Shown here piece after piece: positions 34,678-43,784 of a stretch of DNA of 49,832 bases. Origin of the DNA: an uncultured Clostridia bacterium (lineage in GTDB: Bacteria; Bacillota; Clostridia; TANB77; CAG-508); NCBI GenBank assembly GCA_947623555.1, contig CANQGW010000008.1, forward strand, positions 1-49,832. Direction: 5' to 3'. How positions within the stretch are numbered: position 1 is the stretch's first letter; each line of letters opens with the position of its first letter. The position numbers and the translations under genes were made by a program. The notes beneath the pieces were generated by a model. The model was given only the letters and a program-made list of their open reading frames with translations. It did not search any database and was not told the origin of the DNA.

Positions 34678-35304
34678 ATGAAAACGTTATATGAAATATT
34701 ACAAGTAAGTGAACATGCTTCAAATGAAATAATAGAAAAAGCATATAAAGTATTAGCAAAAAAATATCATCCAGATTTACAACCACAAGAACAAAAAGAA
34801 AAAGCAGAAAAACTTATGAAACAAATAAATGAAGCTTATGCTATTTTAAGTAATACTCAAAAAAGAAAAGAATATGATGAAAAGCTTAAAATAGAAAGGC
34901 AAAAACAAGAAGAGGTGCCAGAATATAATAATGTTAGCCCCAAAAACGAATATTCAAATTTTACCGAAGAACAAGAACAATATAAAAAGCAACAAGAATA
35001 CTCTAAAAAAATACAAGAAGATTTGCAAAGACAATATGAGCAAAAATATCAAGATGCGTATGAGGGTTATTTAAGAAGTTTAGGATATAAAATAAAATAT
35101 AAATGGACATGGAAAAATTATAGAGATTTTTTAATAACTATCATAATTTTAATAATGATAGGTGCAATTCTTTGGTTTTTACCACCAACACACAAATTAA
35201 TATTAGATTTTTACGAATCAAATAATATTATAAAAACAATAATTGACATTATAGGAAACATATTTGTTGGTATATGGAATGCAATTTGTTCAATATTTAA
35301 GTAA
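34678..35304 (+). CDS. DnaJ-domain protein with C-terminal membrane anchor
   Basis: 208 aa. J domain at residues 1-65 ([24 protein letters not shown] in [25 protein letters not shown]). A charged Gln/Glu/Lys-rich coiled region runs to about 145. One strong membrane segment ([14 protein letters not shown]) and a short hydrophobic tail follow. I start at ATG 34678 behind GGGGG. It lacks the Gly/Phe and zinc domains of DnaJ, so it is a specialised co-chaperone recruiting DnaK to the membrane; client unknown. Confidence 0.85.
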   Translation: MKTLYEILQVSEHASNEIIEKAYKVLAKKYHPDLQPQEQKEKAEKLMKQINEAYAILSNTQKRKEYDEKLKIERQKQEEVPEYNNVSPKNEYSNFTEEQEQYKKQQEYSKKIQEDLQRQYEQKYQDAYEGYLRSLGYKIKYKWTWKNYRDFLITIIILIMIGAILWFLPPTHKLILDFYESNNIIKTIIDIIGNIFVGIWNAICSIFK

Positions 35305-35351
35305 CAAATACATATACAATGTGGTAAGTTTATATGTAAAATTTCATATAC

Positions 35352-35411
35352 TTGATTTTTCCTAAAAAATAGGATAAAATAGCATATAACAACATGTATA
35401 TTTGTTATATG
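35352..35411 (+). promoter_or_regulatory. Promoter with a palindrome downstream
   Basis: TTGATT (35352-35357), 17 bp, TAAAAT (35375-35380), then a 10-bp inverted repeat CATATAACAA / TTGTTATATG (35383-35411) at the transcription start. The palindrome fits a repressor operator or a 5' hairpin. Confidence 0.5.
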
Positions 35412-35436
35412 TTATATAATAAAGGAGAATTTTGTA

Positions 35437-36282
35437 ATGAAAAACCCTAAAATTATATATATATTAATTAGCGCTTTTTGCATTTTTGCTATTGCTGCTG
35501 GGGTTTATGAGCAGTTTTTTGTAACAAATAACGGCAAAACTGGTGGAAAAGGCCCCAATATAAGCTCTGCAGGTGGAAATACAAAAGCAGAAATTTCACA
35601 AGAAGATTTAAAAAAACAATTATCAAGTATTTATACAAATGCATTTGACTCAAAAAATTATGATGTTAGTAATATAGAAAAGTTAAATGCTAAAGAAAAT
35701 ATTGTTTATACTGCAATTAATATTGATGAGCAAAAAGAAAACTATGAAATAAAAGTTAGCCTGCCAGCAATTAATATTAAAGGTGATGTGGCAGCTAATT
35801 TTAATAACATTACTCAAACTATTTTTGTAAATAAAGCATCTGAAATTATGAATAATCAAAATACAAATCAAACAAGGTATACAGCAAGATATATGGCAAC
35901 TATTAACGGAAGCATTTTATCTGTTGTAATTGAATCTACCTTAAAAGAAGGTGATAACCCTCAAAGGATTATTATTCAAACATATAATTATAACTTGCAA
36001 ACAGGCGAAAAAGTAGAAGTACCATATTTATTATCACAAAAAAATATTGTTCAGTCAGACTGCCAAAATAAAATTAATGAAGTAGTACAAAAAGCATCAG
36101 AAGATGCACAAATTCTTGTACAGTCTGGATATACAGCATATAACAGAGATTTATCAAGCACAATATATTTATTATCAAACTTATCCACATACTTTTTAGG
36201 ACAAAATGGTGACTTATATATTATTTTTGCATATGGAAATCAAAATTACACATCAGACATGGATATAATTTGGTATGAATAA
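35437..36282 (+). CDS. Exported protein with RsiV-like/DUF3298-like C-terminus
   Basis: 281 aa with an N-terminal signal anchor (IIYILISAFCIFAIAAGVYEQF). The extracytoplasmic part has an early beta-rich half and a C-terminal half with NLQTGEKVEVPYLLS and LYIIFAYGNQNYTSDMDIIWYE, resembling the DUF3298/RsiV arrangement in which a peptidoglycan- or lysozyme-sensing domain occurs. Homology is weak. It precedes topB by 11 nt. Confidence 0.55.
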   Translation: MKNPKIIYILISAFCIFAIAAGVYEQFFVTNNGKTGGKGPNISSAGGNTKAEISQEDLKKQLSSIYTNAFDSKNYDVSNIEKLNAKENIVYTAINIDEQKENYEIKVSLPAINIKGDVAANFNNITQTIFVNKASEIMNNQNTNQTRYTARYMATINGSILSVVIESTLKEGDNPQRIIIQTYNYNLQTGEKVEVPYLLSQKNIVQSDCQNKINEVVQKASEDAQILVQSGYTAYNRDLSSTIYLLSNLSTYFLGQNGDLYIIFAYGNQNYTSDMDIIWYE

Positions 36283-36293
36283 AGAGGAAACTT

Positions 36294-38243
36294 ATGTCAA
36301 AAAATTTACTTATTACAGAAAAGCCATCTGTAGCAATGGAGTTTGCAAAAGTATTAAAATGTAATGGCAATAAAAGTATGGGCTATATTGAATCAGAAAA
36401 TTGGATTATCACTTGGTGCGTTGGTCATTTAGTAACTATGAGCTATCCAGAAAAGTATGACGAAAACTTAAAGTTTTGGAGGCTAGATACCCTTCCTTTT
36501 ATGCCAAAAGAATATAAATATGAAGTAATTCCAAGTGTAGAAAAACAATTTAACATAGTAAAAAGCCTACTATTAAGAGAAGATGTAGGCTGTATTTATG
36601 TTGCAACAGACTCTGGAAGAGAAGGGGAATATATTTATAGATTAGTAGAAAACCAAATAGGTCTTAAAGAAAAACAAAGAAAAAGAGTATGGATTGACTC
36701 ACAAACAGAAGAAGAAATAAAAAGAGGAATTGATGAGGCAAAGGATTTAGCAGAATATGATAGTTTATCAAATAGTGCATATTTAAGGGCAAAAGAAGAC
36801 TATTTAATAGGAATTAATTTTTCTAGGCTACTTTCTATTATTTATGGAAGGCGTATTGCAAAAGATATAGGAGAAGAAAAGATATCTATATCTGTTGGTA
36901 GAGTTATGACATGTGTATTAGGAATGGTAGTACAAAGAGAAAGAGAAATAAGAAATTTTGTAAAAACACCATATTACAAAGTTATAGGAGAATTTGGAGA
37001 AGAAAACGGTTCATTTAAGGCTGAATGGAAAGTATCAGAAGAATCTAAACTTTGGGAAAGCGCTAAATTATATAATGAATCTGGTTTTAAAAAAGAAGAT
37101 GACGCAAAAGAATTTATTAATTCTTTAAAAGATAAAAATGCAGTTATTATGGAAGTTAAAAAATCAAAAACAAAAGAAAATGCTCCTCTTCTTTTTAATT
37201 TAGCAGAAATTCAAAACGAATCATCAAAAAGATTTAAAATAAAGCCGGACGAAACACTAGAAATTATTCAAAATTTGTATGAAAAAAAGTTAGTAACTTA
37301 CCCAAGAACAGATGCAAGGGTGCTTTCAAGTGCTGTTGCAAAAGTTATTACTAAAAATTTAAATGGATTAGCAAAAGGCTTTAAAGATGCAGAAATACAA
37401 GGCTATATTAATAAAATGGTAAGCCAAAAGTATTCTACAAATATTTTAAAAACAAAATATGTAAATGACAGCAAAATCACAGATCACTATGCAATAATTC
37501 CAACAGGACAAGGATTTGAAAATTATGATAGCTTACCAGACCTTCAAAAACAAATATATAAATTAATAGTAAAGCGCTTTTTGTGTATTTTTTATCCACC
37601 TGCAGAATATAGCAAAATATCTGTTACATTGCAGGTAGAAAAAGAGCAATTTTTAGCAAGTGGAAGAGTATGTGAAAAGCAAGGATATTTAGAAATAACT
37701 AAAAATGATTTAAGTAAAAAGCAAGTAAATAAACAAGAAAATATGCAGCAAGAAGATGAGAGCCAAGAACAAAGTGATTTAGAGGTTTTAAAAAAATTAA
37801 AAAAAGGTCAACAAATAAATGGAATTAATTATGAAATAAAAACTTCAGAAACCACACCTCCTAGTAGGTATAATTCGGGTTCTATGATACTTGCAATGGA
37901 AAATGCCGGCAAATTAATAGAAGAAGAGGAATTAAGGGAGCAAATAAAGGGTGCAGGAATAGGAACTAGTGCAACAAGAGCAGAAATTATGAAAAAGCTA
38001 GAAAGAATAGGATATATTTTAGTTAATTCAAAAACACAAATTATTACACCAACTGTTAAGGGCGAAAAAATTTATGATGTTATATATAACTCTATGCCAG
38101 ATATGTTAAACCCAAAATTGACAGCCAGCTGGGAAAAGGGTTTAGATATGGTAGCAAAAAAGGAAATTGAACCAAACGAGTTTATGAATAAACTAGAATC
38201 ATACATATATTCAAAAATTGATAAATTGGTAGTTAAAAGGTAG
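36294..38243 (+). CDS. topB: DNA topoisomerase III
   Basis: Type IA topoisomerase, 649 aa. TOPRIM domain LLITEKPSVAMEFAKVL with the metal site ATDSGREGEYIYRL near residue 103. Catalytic Tyr is in LVTYPRTDARVLS near residue 335. The family motif GIGTSATRAEIMKKL lies near residue 561. It lacks C-terminal zinc fingers, as TopB does. It decatenates single-stranded intermediates in replication and recombination. Stop and the next gene's ribosome site nearly overlap. Confidence 0.95.
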   Translation: MSKNLLITEKPSVAMEFAKVLKCNGNKSMGYIESENWIITWCVGHLVTMSYPEKYDENLKFWRLDTLPFMPKEYKYEVIPSVEKQFNIVKSLLLREDVGCIYVATDSGREGEYIYRLVENQIGLKEKQRKRVWIDSQTEEEIKRGIDEAKDLAEYDSLSNSAYLRAKEDYLIGINFSRLLSIIYGRRIAKDIGEEKISISVGRVMTCVLGMVVQREREIRNFVKTPYYKVIGEFGEENGSFKAEWKVSEESKLWESAKLYNESGFKKEDDAKEFINSLKDKNAVIMEVKKSKTKENAPLLFNLAEIQNESSKRFKIKPDETLEIIQNLYEKKLVTYPRTDARVLSSAVAKVITKNLNGLAKGFKDAEIQGYINKMVSQKYSTNILKTKYVNDSKITDHYAIIPTGQGFENYDSLPDLQKQIYKLIVKRFLCIFYPPAEYSKISVTLQVEKEQFLASGRVCEKQGYLEITKNDLSKKQVNKQENMQQEDESQEQSDLEVLKKLKKGQQINGINYEIKTSETTPPSRYNSGSMILAMENAGKLIEEEELREQIKGAGIGTSATRAEIMKKLERIGYILVNSKTQIITPTVKGEKIYDVIYNSMPDMLNPKLTASWEKGLDMVAKKEIEPNEFMNKLESYIYSKIDKLVVKR

Positions 38244-38252
38244 GTGACATAT

Positions 38253-39092
38253 ATGAATATTGGTCTTGCTTTATCAGGTGGAGGTGTAAAAGGTGCTGCA
38301 CATGTTGGAGTGTTAAAAGCATTAGAAAAAAACAATATAAAAATTTCATGTGTAGCAGGTACAAGTATAGGAAGTGTAGTAGCTGCGCTTTATGCAATGG
38401 GCTATACTTCAGATGAAATGCTTAAATTATTCCAATACTTTTCAAAAAATGTTTTAAGAGCAGATCCAAAATATTTATTTTCAAATTTAAAAACAACTAA
38501 AAATATATTAGGGCAGGGAATTATTTCAGGGGAAGCAATTGAAGAAATTATAGATGAATGTGCCAGATTAAAAGGCTATAAATATATAAAAGATGTTCCG
38601 CTACCAATTTCTATAGTTGCGGTTGATGTAAAAGCCAAAAATAAATATGTATTTACAAACAATATTAAAAATGATAATTCAAAATATATTACAGATATAG
38701 AAATAGGCAAGGCAGTAAGAGCAAGTTGTAGCTACCCAGGGTTATTTGCACCATTAGAATATAAAAACTATAAATTTGTAGATGGTGGAATATTAAACAA
38801 TGTTCCTACAGACGAACTAAATCTTTTAGGTGCAGATAAAACTTTAACTGTAAGGTTTCCAGCAGGGAAAGACGAAGATCCAAAAAGTGCACTTGATGTA
38901 TTATTTAGGTGTGTTGACATTGCATTTGATGATAGAGACGAAAAAAGGGTAAAAACTAGTGATTACCTTCTTGATATAGAACTTGCTTCGTGGAACGTGT
39001 TTAATGTAAAAAAAATTAACTTTTGTTATGAAGAAGGTTATAAAATAGCAAGTCAAAATATGGACGAAATAAAGAAAAGTTTAGAAATATAA
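38253..39092 (+). CDS. Patatin-like phospholipase (RssA/YchK type)
   Basis: 279-aa serine hydrolase. Oxyanion loop LSGGGVKGAAHVG near residue 7, nucleophile in GTSIGS near residue 38, catalytic Asp in VDGGILNNVP near 178. I start at ATG 38253 behind AGGTGA instead of a GTG 9 nt earlier. No signal peptide, so a cytoplasmic lipid hydrolase; substrate unknown. Confidence 0.9.
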   Translation: MNIGLALSGGGVKGAAHVGVLKALEKNNIKISCVAGTSIGSVVAALYAMGYTSDEMLKLFQYFSKNVLRADPKYLFSNLKTTKNILGQGIISGEAIEEIIDECARLKGYKYIKDVPLPISIVAVDVKAKNKYVFTNNIKNDNSKYITDIEIGKAVRASCSYPGLFAPLEYKNYKFVDGGILNNVPTDELNLLGADKTLTVRFPAGKDEDPKSALDVLFRCVDIAFDDRDEKRVKTSDYLLDIELASWNVFNVKKINFCYEEGYKIASQNMDEIKKSLEI

Positions 39093-39110
39093 TAAATAAT
39101 GAATTTATTA

Positions 39111-39149
39111 AATTAACCCCAAATAGTGCTTAACCTTTTGGGGTTAATT
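39111..39149 (+). terminator. Probable terminator after the patatin gene
   Basis: Thirteen-bp stem AATTAACCCCAAA / TTTGGGGTTAATT; U-run weak. Confidence 0.6.
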
Positions 39150-39329
39150 CTATATTAAAACTGCACAATATAATATTACATTCACCTTTTATGAAAACAA
39201 AACATAATATATAGCAAAATAAAAAGTTGCTAAATAATAAAAATTAGCAATTAGCGTTATAATTCTTTGTTTCATATATAAGTTTAAAATGCTTTTATAT
39301 GGTAAAAAACAGAAAGGGTGAATAAAGAA

Positions 39330-40586
39330 ATGTCTAGTTACATAATAGAAGGTGGAAATAAATTAGAAGGAGAAGTAACAGTATCTGGTTCTAAAAATGC
39401 TTCCTTACCAATAATTGCAGCAGCTATTTTAAATCCAGGGGTTACTAAATTATATAATGTTCCTAATATTCATGACACACAAATTACATTACAAATTTTA
39501 AAATATTTGGGTTGTAAAATTAAGAAGAATCGTGGTAAAATAGAAATTAATAGTAAAAATATTATAAAAAAGGATATTCCAGAGCATTTAATGAACCAAA
39601 TGCGTTCTACTGTAATATTAGCAGGAGCAATTTTAGGACGATTTGGAGAAGCTAAATTCTCATATCCAGGAGGATGTGACATTGGAGCAAGACCAATAGA
39701 CTTACACTTATCTGCTTTTCAAAAATTAGGAATAAATATTACAGAAGAGTATGGATTTATTACATGCAAGTGTGATAAAATAATAGGCGCAAATATTGAT
39801 TTAGATTTTCCAAGTGTAGGCGCAACAGAAAATATTATTTTAGCAAGTATTTATGCACAAGGAGTTACCCAAATTACAAATGCTGCAATGGAGCCGGAAA
39901 TTGTAGATTTAGCAAAATGCTTAAATAAAATGGGTGCAAAAATAGAAGGTGCAGGAACTAACATTATAAAAATTACTGGTATTCAAAAATTAAAAGATAT
40001 GAGTTATACTGTTATGCAAGATAGAATTGAAGCAGGTACTTTTCTTTGTGCAGCTGCTGTTACAGGCGGAAATATTTGCTTAAATTATAAAACACCAGAG
40101 CATATTACCCCACTTTTAAATAAGCTAGAAGAAGCGGGCTGTATTATAAATATAAACGATAAAAAAGTATATATTAAAGCACCTAAAAAGTTAAAAGCGG
40201 TTGATATTAAAACAATGCCATACCCTGGCTTTCCAACAGATTTGCAATCTGTTTTGGCAAGTAGTTTATGTTTAGCAAAAGGAACATCTGTTATTGTAGA
40301 AAATATTTTTGAAAATAGGTATCGTTATGTCCCAGAACTTAAAAAAATGGGTGCCAAAATTACTATTGAAGGAAAAACTGCTATAATAAAAGGTGTTAGA
40401 AAATTAACAGGAGCAAATGTAAAAAGCACAGATTTGCGAGGTGGAGCCTGTTTAGTATTAGCAGGACTTGCAGCAAAGGGCATTACAACAGTAAATAATA
40501 TAGAATATATTTTAAGAGGATATGAGCATTTAGACAAAAAATTAAATGATATAGGAGCAAAAATTATAATAAAGGAAGGTGAGTAG
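39330..40586 (+). CDS. murA: UDP-N-acetylglucosamine 1-carboxyvinyltransferase
   Basis: First committed step of peptidoglycan synthesis, adding enolpyruvate to UDP-GlcNAc. N-terminus YIIEGGNKLEGEVTVSGSKNA carries the conserved Lys-Asn. The fosfomycin-sensitive Cys is in GGCDIGARPIDLHLSAF near residue 116. PYPGFPTDLQS and TDLRGGACLVLAGLAAKG are further signatures. I prefer ATG 39330 (AAGGGTG upstream) to a GTG 12 nt earlier. It heads the division cluster, 3 nt before divIB. Confidence 0.95.
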   Translation: MSSYIIEGGNKLEGEVTVSGSKNASLPIIAAAILNPGVTKLYNVPNIHDTQITLQILKYLGCKIKKNRGKIEINSKNIIKKDIPEHLMNQMRSTVILAGAILGRFGEAKFSYPGGCDIGARPIDLHLSAFQKLGINITEEYGFITCKCDKIIGANIDLDFPSVGATENIILASIYAQGVTQITNAAMEPEIVDLAKCLNKMGAKIEGAGTNIIKITGIQKLKDMSYTVMQDRIEAGTFLCAAAVTGGNICLNYKTPEHITPLLNKLEEAGCIININDKKVYIKAPKKLKAVDIKTMPYPGFPTDLQSVLASSLCLAKGTSVIVENIFENRYRYVPELKKMGAKITIEGKTAIIKGVRKLTGANVKSTDLRGGACLVLAGLAAKGITTVNNIEYILRGYEHLDKKLNDIGAKIIIKEGE

Positions 40587-40589
40587 CAA

Positions 40590-41681
40590 ATGCCAAAAAA
40601 AACTAATGAAAAAAGCAAAAAGAAAAATACCAAAGACAATAATGCATTAGATTTAGATAATGAAATAATCATTGGTATAAAAACATTGCCACAACCTAAC
40701 CAAAAAAAGAGTTCCAATAAAAAAAGTAAAAAATCAAGTAATAAAAAGGCATCAGTAAACAATTTTGATAATTTAAATATAAAAGGTTCAAAAGTTAAAA
40801 AAACAAATACTAAAAAGAAAAAAAGCAGTACATCTAAAAATAAAGAGGATGTAATTGAACTAAATTTAGGAATTGAAGATGAAAACCTAAAAAGAAAATC
40901 TTCTAAAAAAAGAAAAACTGCTAAACAACAAGAAATAGCAAAAAATAAAAGAAAGATAAAATTTAGAATAGTTAAATATACCACTTTAGTAGCAATTTTG
41001 ATAGGTGGAGGTATTTGCTTTTTACTATCGCCATTCTTTAACGTAAATGAAATTGTAGTAATTGGTAATGAAAAAATAACAAAAGAAGAAATTATTAGTT
41101 TATCTGGCATACAATTAAATGAAAATACTTTTAAACTTAAGTATAATGTGTTACAAGAAAACATTAAACAAAATACATACATAAATGATGTAATTATTAG
41201 AAGGAAATTGCCAAACAAAATAGAAATAGAAGTAGAAGAGAGAAAGCCAACATTTATTCTTGCATTTGCAAATGCCTATGTTTATATAAATAATCAAGGA
41301 TATATGCTAGAAATTTCGCAAACAAAACTTAATGTTCCAACTATTACTGGATTTTTAACTCCAGAAGAAGAAATTCATTCAGGTAATAGGTTATGTAGTG
41401 AAGATTTGCAAAGGCTTGATCATGTACTTCAAATTATGAAATCTGCCCAAAGTAATGGTATTGCAGATTTAATAACAAGTATTAATATATCGGACAAGCA
41501 AAACTACATATTAGAATTAGCCAAGGAAAAGAAAACGGTATATATAGGTGATAGTTCTAACTTGAGTACTAAAATGTTATATATAATAAGTATTTTAAAT
41601 GAAAACAAGAAAGTAGAGGGAGAAATTTTTGTAAATACTGACTTAAATAACAAAGGAGCAATATTTAGGAAAAAAGTTTAA
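40590..41681 (+). CDS. divIB: Cell division protein FtsQ/DivIB
   Basis: 363 aa. Residues 1-125 are a Lys/Ser/Asn-rich cytoplasmic segment, unusually long. Membrane helix at about 129-149. POTRA domain starts at FNVNEIVVIGNEKITKEEIISLSGIQ. Then the beta domain with IEVEERKPTFILAFANAYVYINNQG. It stabilises the FtsL/FtsB complex at the septum. Order murA-divIB-ylxW-ylxX-sbp-ftsA matches other Firmicutes. Confidence 0.92.
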   Translation: MPKKTNEKSKKKNTKDNNALDLDNEIIIGIKTLPQPNQKKSSNKKSKKSSNKKASVNNFDNLNIKGSKVKKTNTKKKKSSTSKNKEDVIELNLGIEDENLKRKSSKKRKTAKQQEIAKNKRKIKFRIVKYTTLVAILIGGGICFLLSPFFNVNEIVVIGNEKITKEEIISLSGIQLNENTFKLKYNVLQENIKQNTYINDVIIRRKLPNKIEIEVEERKPTFILAFANAYVYINNQGYMLEISQTKLNVPTITGFLTPEEEIHSGNRLCSEDLQRLDHVLQIMKSAQSNGIADLITSINISDKQNYILELAKEKKTVYIGDSSNLSTKMLYIISILNENKKVEGEIFVNTDLNNKGAIFRKKV

Positions 41682-41704
41682 TTTAAGAAAGGGAGAAAAG
41701 CCAT

Positions 41705-42433
41705 ATGAATAAAAAACAAATAGCTATAACATTAGGAATAATGTGCTTTGCGTTAACATTTGCTATTGTAATTCAATTAAAAACTGTATCTGATAATACA
41801 GCTCCACTTCATCAGTCTTTAGTAGAAGATTCTTTAAGAGATGAAGTATTAAAATGGAAAGAAAGGTATGATAGTGCTTACAATGAATTAACAGTATCTA
41901 ATAACAGATTAGAAGAGGTTAGAAAACAAGCCACACAAAATGATGTTACTTCTATGGCAAAACAAGAAGAAATTACACAAAACAATATGTTATTAGGCTT
42001 AAGAAAAGTAACAGGACCAGGTCTTGAAATTGTTGTAGCTGATAATAACACAGGTGTTAATCCTGATGGAAGTGAGTCATTAGATTTAAGCTTGCAAGTT
42101 GTTCATTATAATGACCTTTTACAAATTGTAAATGCCTTAAATAATGCAGGAGCAGAAGCTATTTCTATAAATGACCAAAGGGTAGTACAAACAAGCAGTA
42201 TTACTTGTGAAGGAAATGTAATTAAAATAAATGGGCAAAGAATTAGTTCCCCATTTACCATTAAAGCAATTGGCTCTCCAGGGTTACTTTCAGGCTCACT
42301 TAATATGATAGGCGGATGGCTTTATATTATGAAACAAGACGGAATAAACGTACAAAGTAATCAGTCTGATAATTTAACAGTAGAAGCCTATAATGGTGTA
42401 ATTAGTTACAAGTATATTAAGATTAAAAAATAG
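41705..42433 (+). CDS. ylxW: DUF881 division-cluster protein (YlxW-like)
   Basis: 242 aa: N-terminal membrane helix (IAITLGIMCFALTFAIVIQL), coiled coil to about residue 90, and a DUF881 domain with GPGLEIVVADN, YNDLLQIVNALNNAGAEAISINDQRV and INGQRISSPFTIKAIG. Paralogue of the next gene. Function unknown; extracytoplasmic and conserved next to ftsA in Firmicutes. Confidence 0.88.
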   Translation: MNKKQIAITLGIMCFALTFAIVIQLKTVSDNTAPLHQSLVEDSLRDEVLKWKERYDSAYNELTVSNNRLEEVRKQATQNDVTSMAKQEEITQNNMLLGLRKVTGPGLEIVVADNNTGVNPDGSESLDLSLQVVHYNDLLQIVNALNNAGAEAISINDQRVVQTSSITCEGNVIKINGQRISSPFTIKAIGSPGLLSGSLNMIGGWLYIMKQDGINVQSNQSDNLTVEAYNGVISYKYIKIKK

Positions 42434-42445
42434 AGGTGATAGCTT

Positions 42446-43192
42446 TTGGAAGGCGTAAAGAAAAACAAAATTATTAGTGCCATAAAAGGAATAGCCGGTA
42501 CTAAAATTATTATGTGTGTTATAATTAGTGTTATTTGCATTGTTCTTTTTGCTGTAATGTTTATGCAATTTAAAACGGTTGAAGAAACAGATATAACCGC
42601 AATTGAAAATATGAGGGAAACTGAATTAAGAACCGCTATTGCAGAATGGAAGGGAAAGTATGAAGAAGCTGTAGAACAATTAGAAGCAAATAAGAAAACA
42701 ATTACAGAATATGAAAAAACAATTGAGGAAAATGGTGAAACATCAGAATTAGTAGATAAAGATTTAGAAGAATCTAACATGAAACTTGGAAAAACAGATA
42801 TTTATGGTGAAGGAATAGTTATAACCTTATCAAATACAAACGAATATACTATAGATACTTTTGATTTAATTGATTTAATAAATGAGCTTCGATATGCAGG
42901 AGCAGAAGCTATTTCAATAAATGATGTAAGAATTCTTGGCTCTACATTTATCTCACAGCCACAAGATGGTCTTACTATTATAGGAGGGCAAAGAGTAGCA
43001 TCACCTTTTGTAGTAAAAGTTATTGGAAATCAAACATATCTATCTAGTAGCTTAAGCTTAAAAGATAGTGGATATATAGATAGAAATAGGGCACGTGGTA
43101 TGCAGGTGGTTTTAGAAGCAAAAAATAATATTCAAATACCTAAAAATACCACTGACAGGGAAATAAATTATATGAAGGAAGGAGAAAATTAA
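42446..43192 (+). CDS. ylxX: DUF881 division-cluster protein (YlxX-like)
   Basis: 248 aa, TTG start behind GAGGTGAT. Same build as its neighbour: membrane helix, coiled coil (about residues 55-105), then DUF881 with GEGIVITLSN, LRYAGAEAISINDVRI and GQRVASPFVVKVIG. Tandem duplication is ancient and shared with other Firmicutes. It ends 1 nt before sbp. Confidence 0.88.
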   Translation: MEGVKKNKIISAIKGIAGTKIIMCVIISVICIVLFAVMFMQFKTVEETDITAIENMRETELRTAIAEWKGKYEEAVEQLEANKKTITEYEKTIEENGETSELVDKDLEESNMKLGKTDIYGEGIVITLSNTNEYTIDTFDLIDLINELRYAGAEAISINDVRILGSTFISQPQDGLTIIGGQRVASPFVVKVIGNQTYLSSSLSLKDSGYIDRNRARGMQVVLEAKNNIQIPKNTTDREINYMKEGEN

Positions 43193-43193
43193 T

Positions 43194-43577
43194 ATGATTT
43201 TTATAGCAATTGTAATTGGATGTGTTATAGGTGCAGTAATTGGAATTTTTACTCCAATGATTCCATATACATATTCAGGCTATTTAGCAATAGCTATTAT
43301 TGCTGCACTAGATTCAGTATTTGGAGGTATTGCTGCTACTTTAAATAAAAATTTCGATTTAAAAATTTTCGTAACAGGATTTTTTGGAAATGCAATTTTA
43401 TCAATTTTACTTTCTTATTTAGGTCAAAAACTAAATGTAGATATTTATCTAGCAGCAATTGTAGTATTTGTAGGAAGAATGTTTAACAATTTAGGAATTA
43501 TAAGAAGATATTACTTAACTAAATGGGAAAATGCAAGAGCTAAAAAAGAGCAAAATGTAAGCGAAAAAGCAGAATAA
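43194..43577 (+). CDS. sbp: Small basic membrane protein Sbp (DUF1290)
   Basis: 127 aa with three to four hydrophobic segments. Signature PYTYSGYLAIAIIAALDSVFGGIAATLN and FGNAILSILLSYLGQKL fit DUF1290, which always accompanies ylxX and ftsA. Role unknown. The ribosome site GAAGGAGAA overlaps the end of ylxX. Confidence 0.9.
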   Translation: MIFIAIVIGCVIGAVIGIFTPMIPYTYSGYLAIAIIAALDSVFGGIAATLNKNFDLKIFVTGFFGNAILSILLSYLGQKLNVDIYLAAIVVFVGRMFNNLGIIRRYYLTKWENARAKKEQNVSEKAE

Positions 43578-43629
43578 TTTTCTATCAAAAAGTGGGCAAA
43601 TATTGATATATCAACAATATTTCACAAAT

Positions 43630-43657
43630 GTTACAAAAATATTACAAAATTATTACA
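43630..43657 (-). promoter_or_regulatory. Three tandem TGTAAH-N5 boxes upstream of ftsA (WalR-type)
   Basis: Minus strand TGTAAT-N5-TGTAAT-N5-TGTAAC, period 11 bp, ending 7 bp before the ftsA -35. WalR regulates ftsAZ in B. subtilis and binds TGTWAH-N5-TGTWAH. Same arrangement as at 2752. Confidence 0.6.
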
Positions 43658-43663
43658 AATCTA

Positions 43664-43692
43664 TTGACTTTTTTTTCAAAATGTAATATTCT
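43664..43692 (+). promoter_or_regulatory. Promoter of ftsA-ftsZ
   Basis: TTGACT (43664-43669), 17 bp, TATTCT (43687-43692), leader about 85 nt. Confidence 0.6.
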
Positions 43693-43784
43693 TAACCCAG
43701 CATTAGCTAGTAATTTTATTCTAGCAAAATATGGCTTACTTATGACAAACAATATTAGGGGCAAGCAAAATGGAGGAATGAACT

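Noticed and set aside
40325..41218. Long minus-strand open frame opposite divIB
   Set aside because: Its translation is a Leu/Phe/Ser-rich shadow of a Lys/Asn-rich gene; no ribosome site or family pattern.
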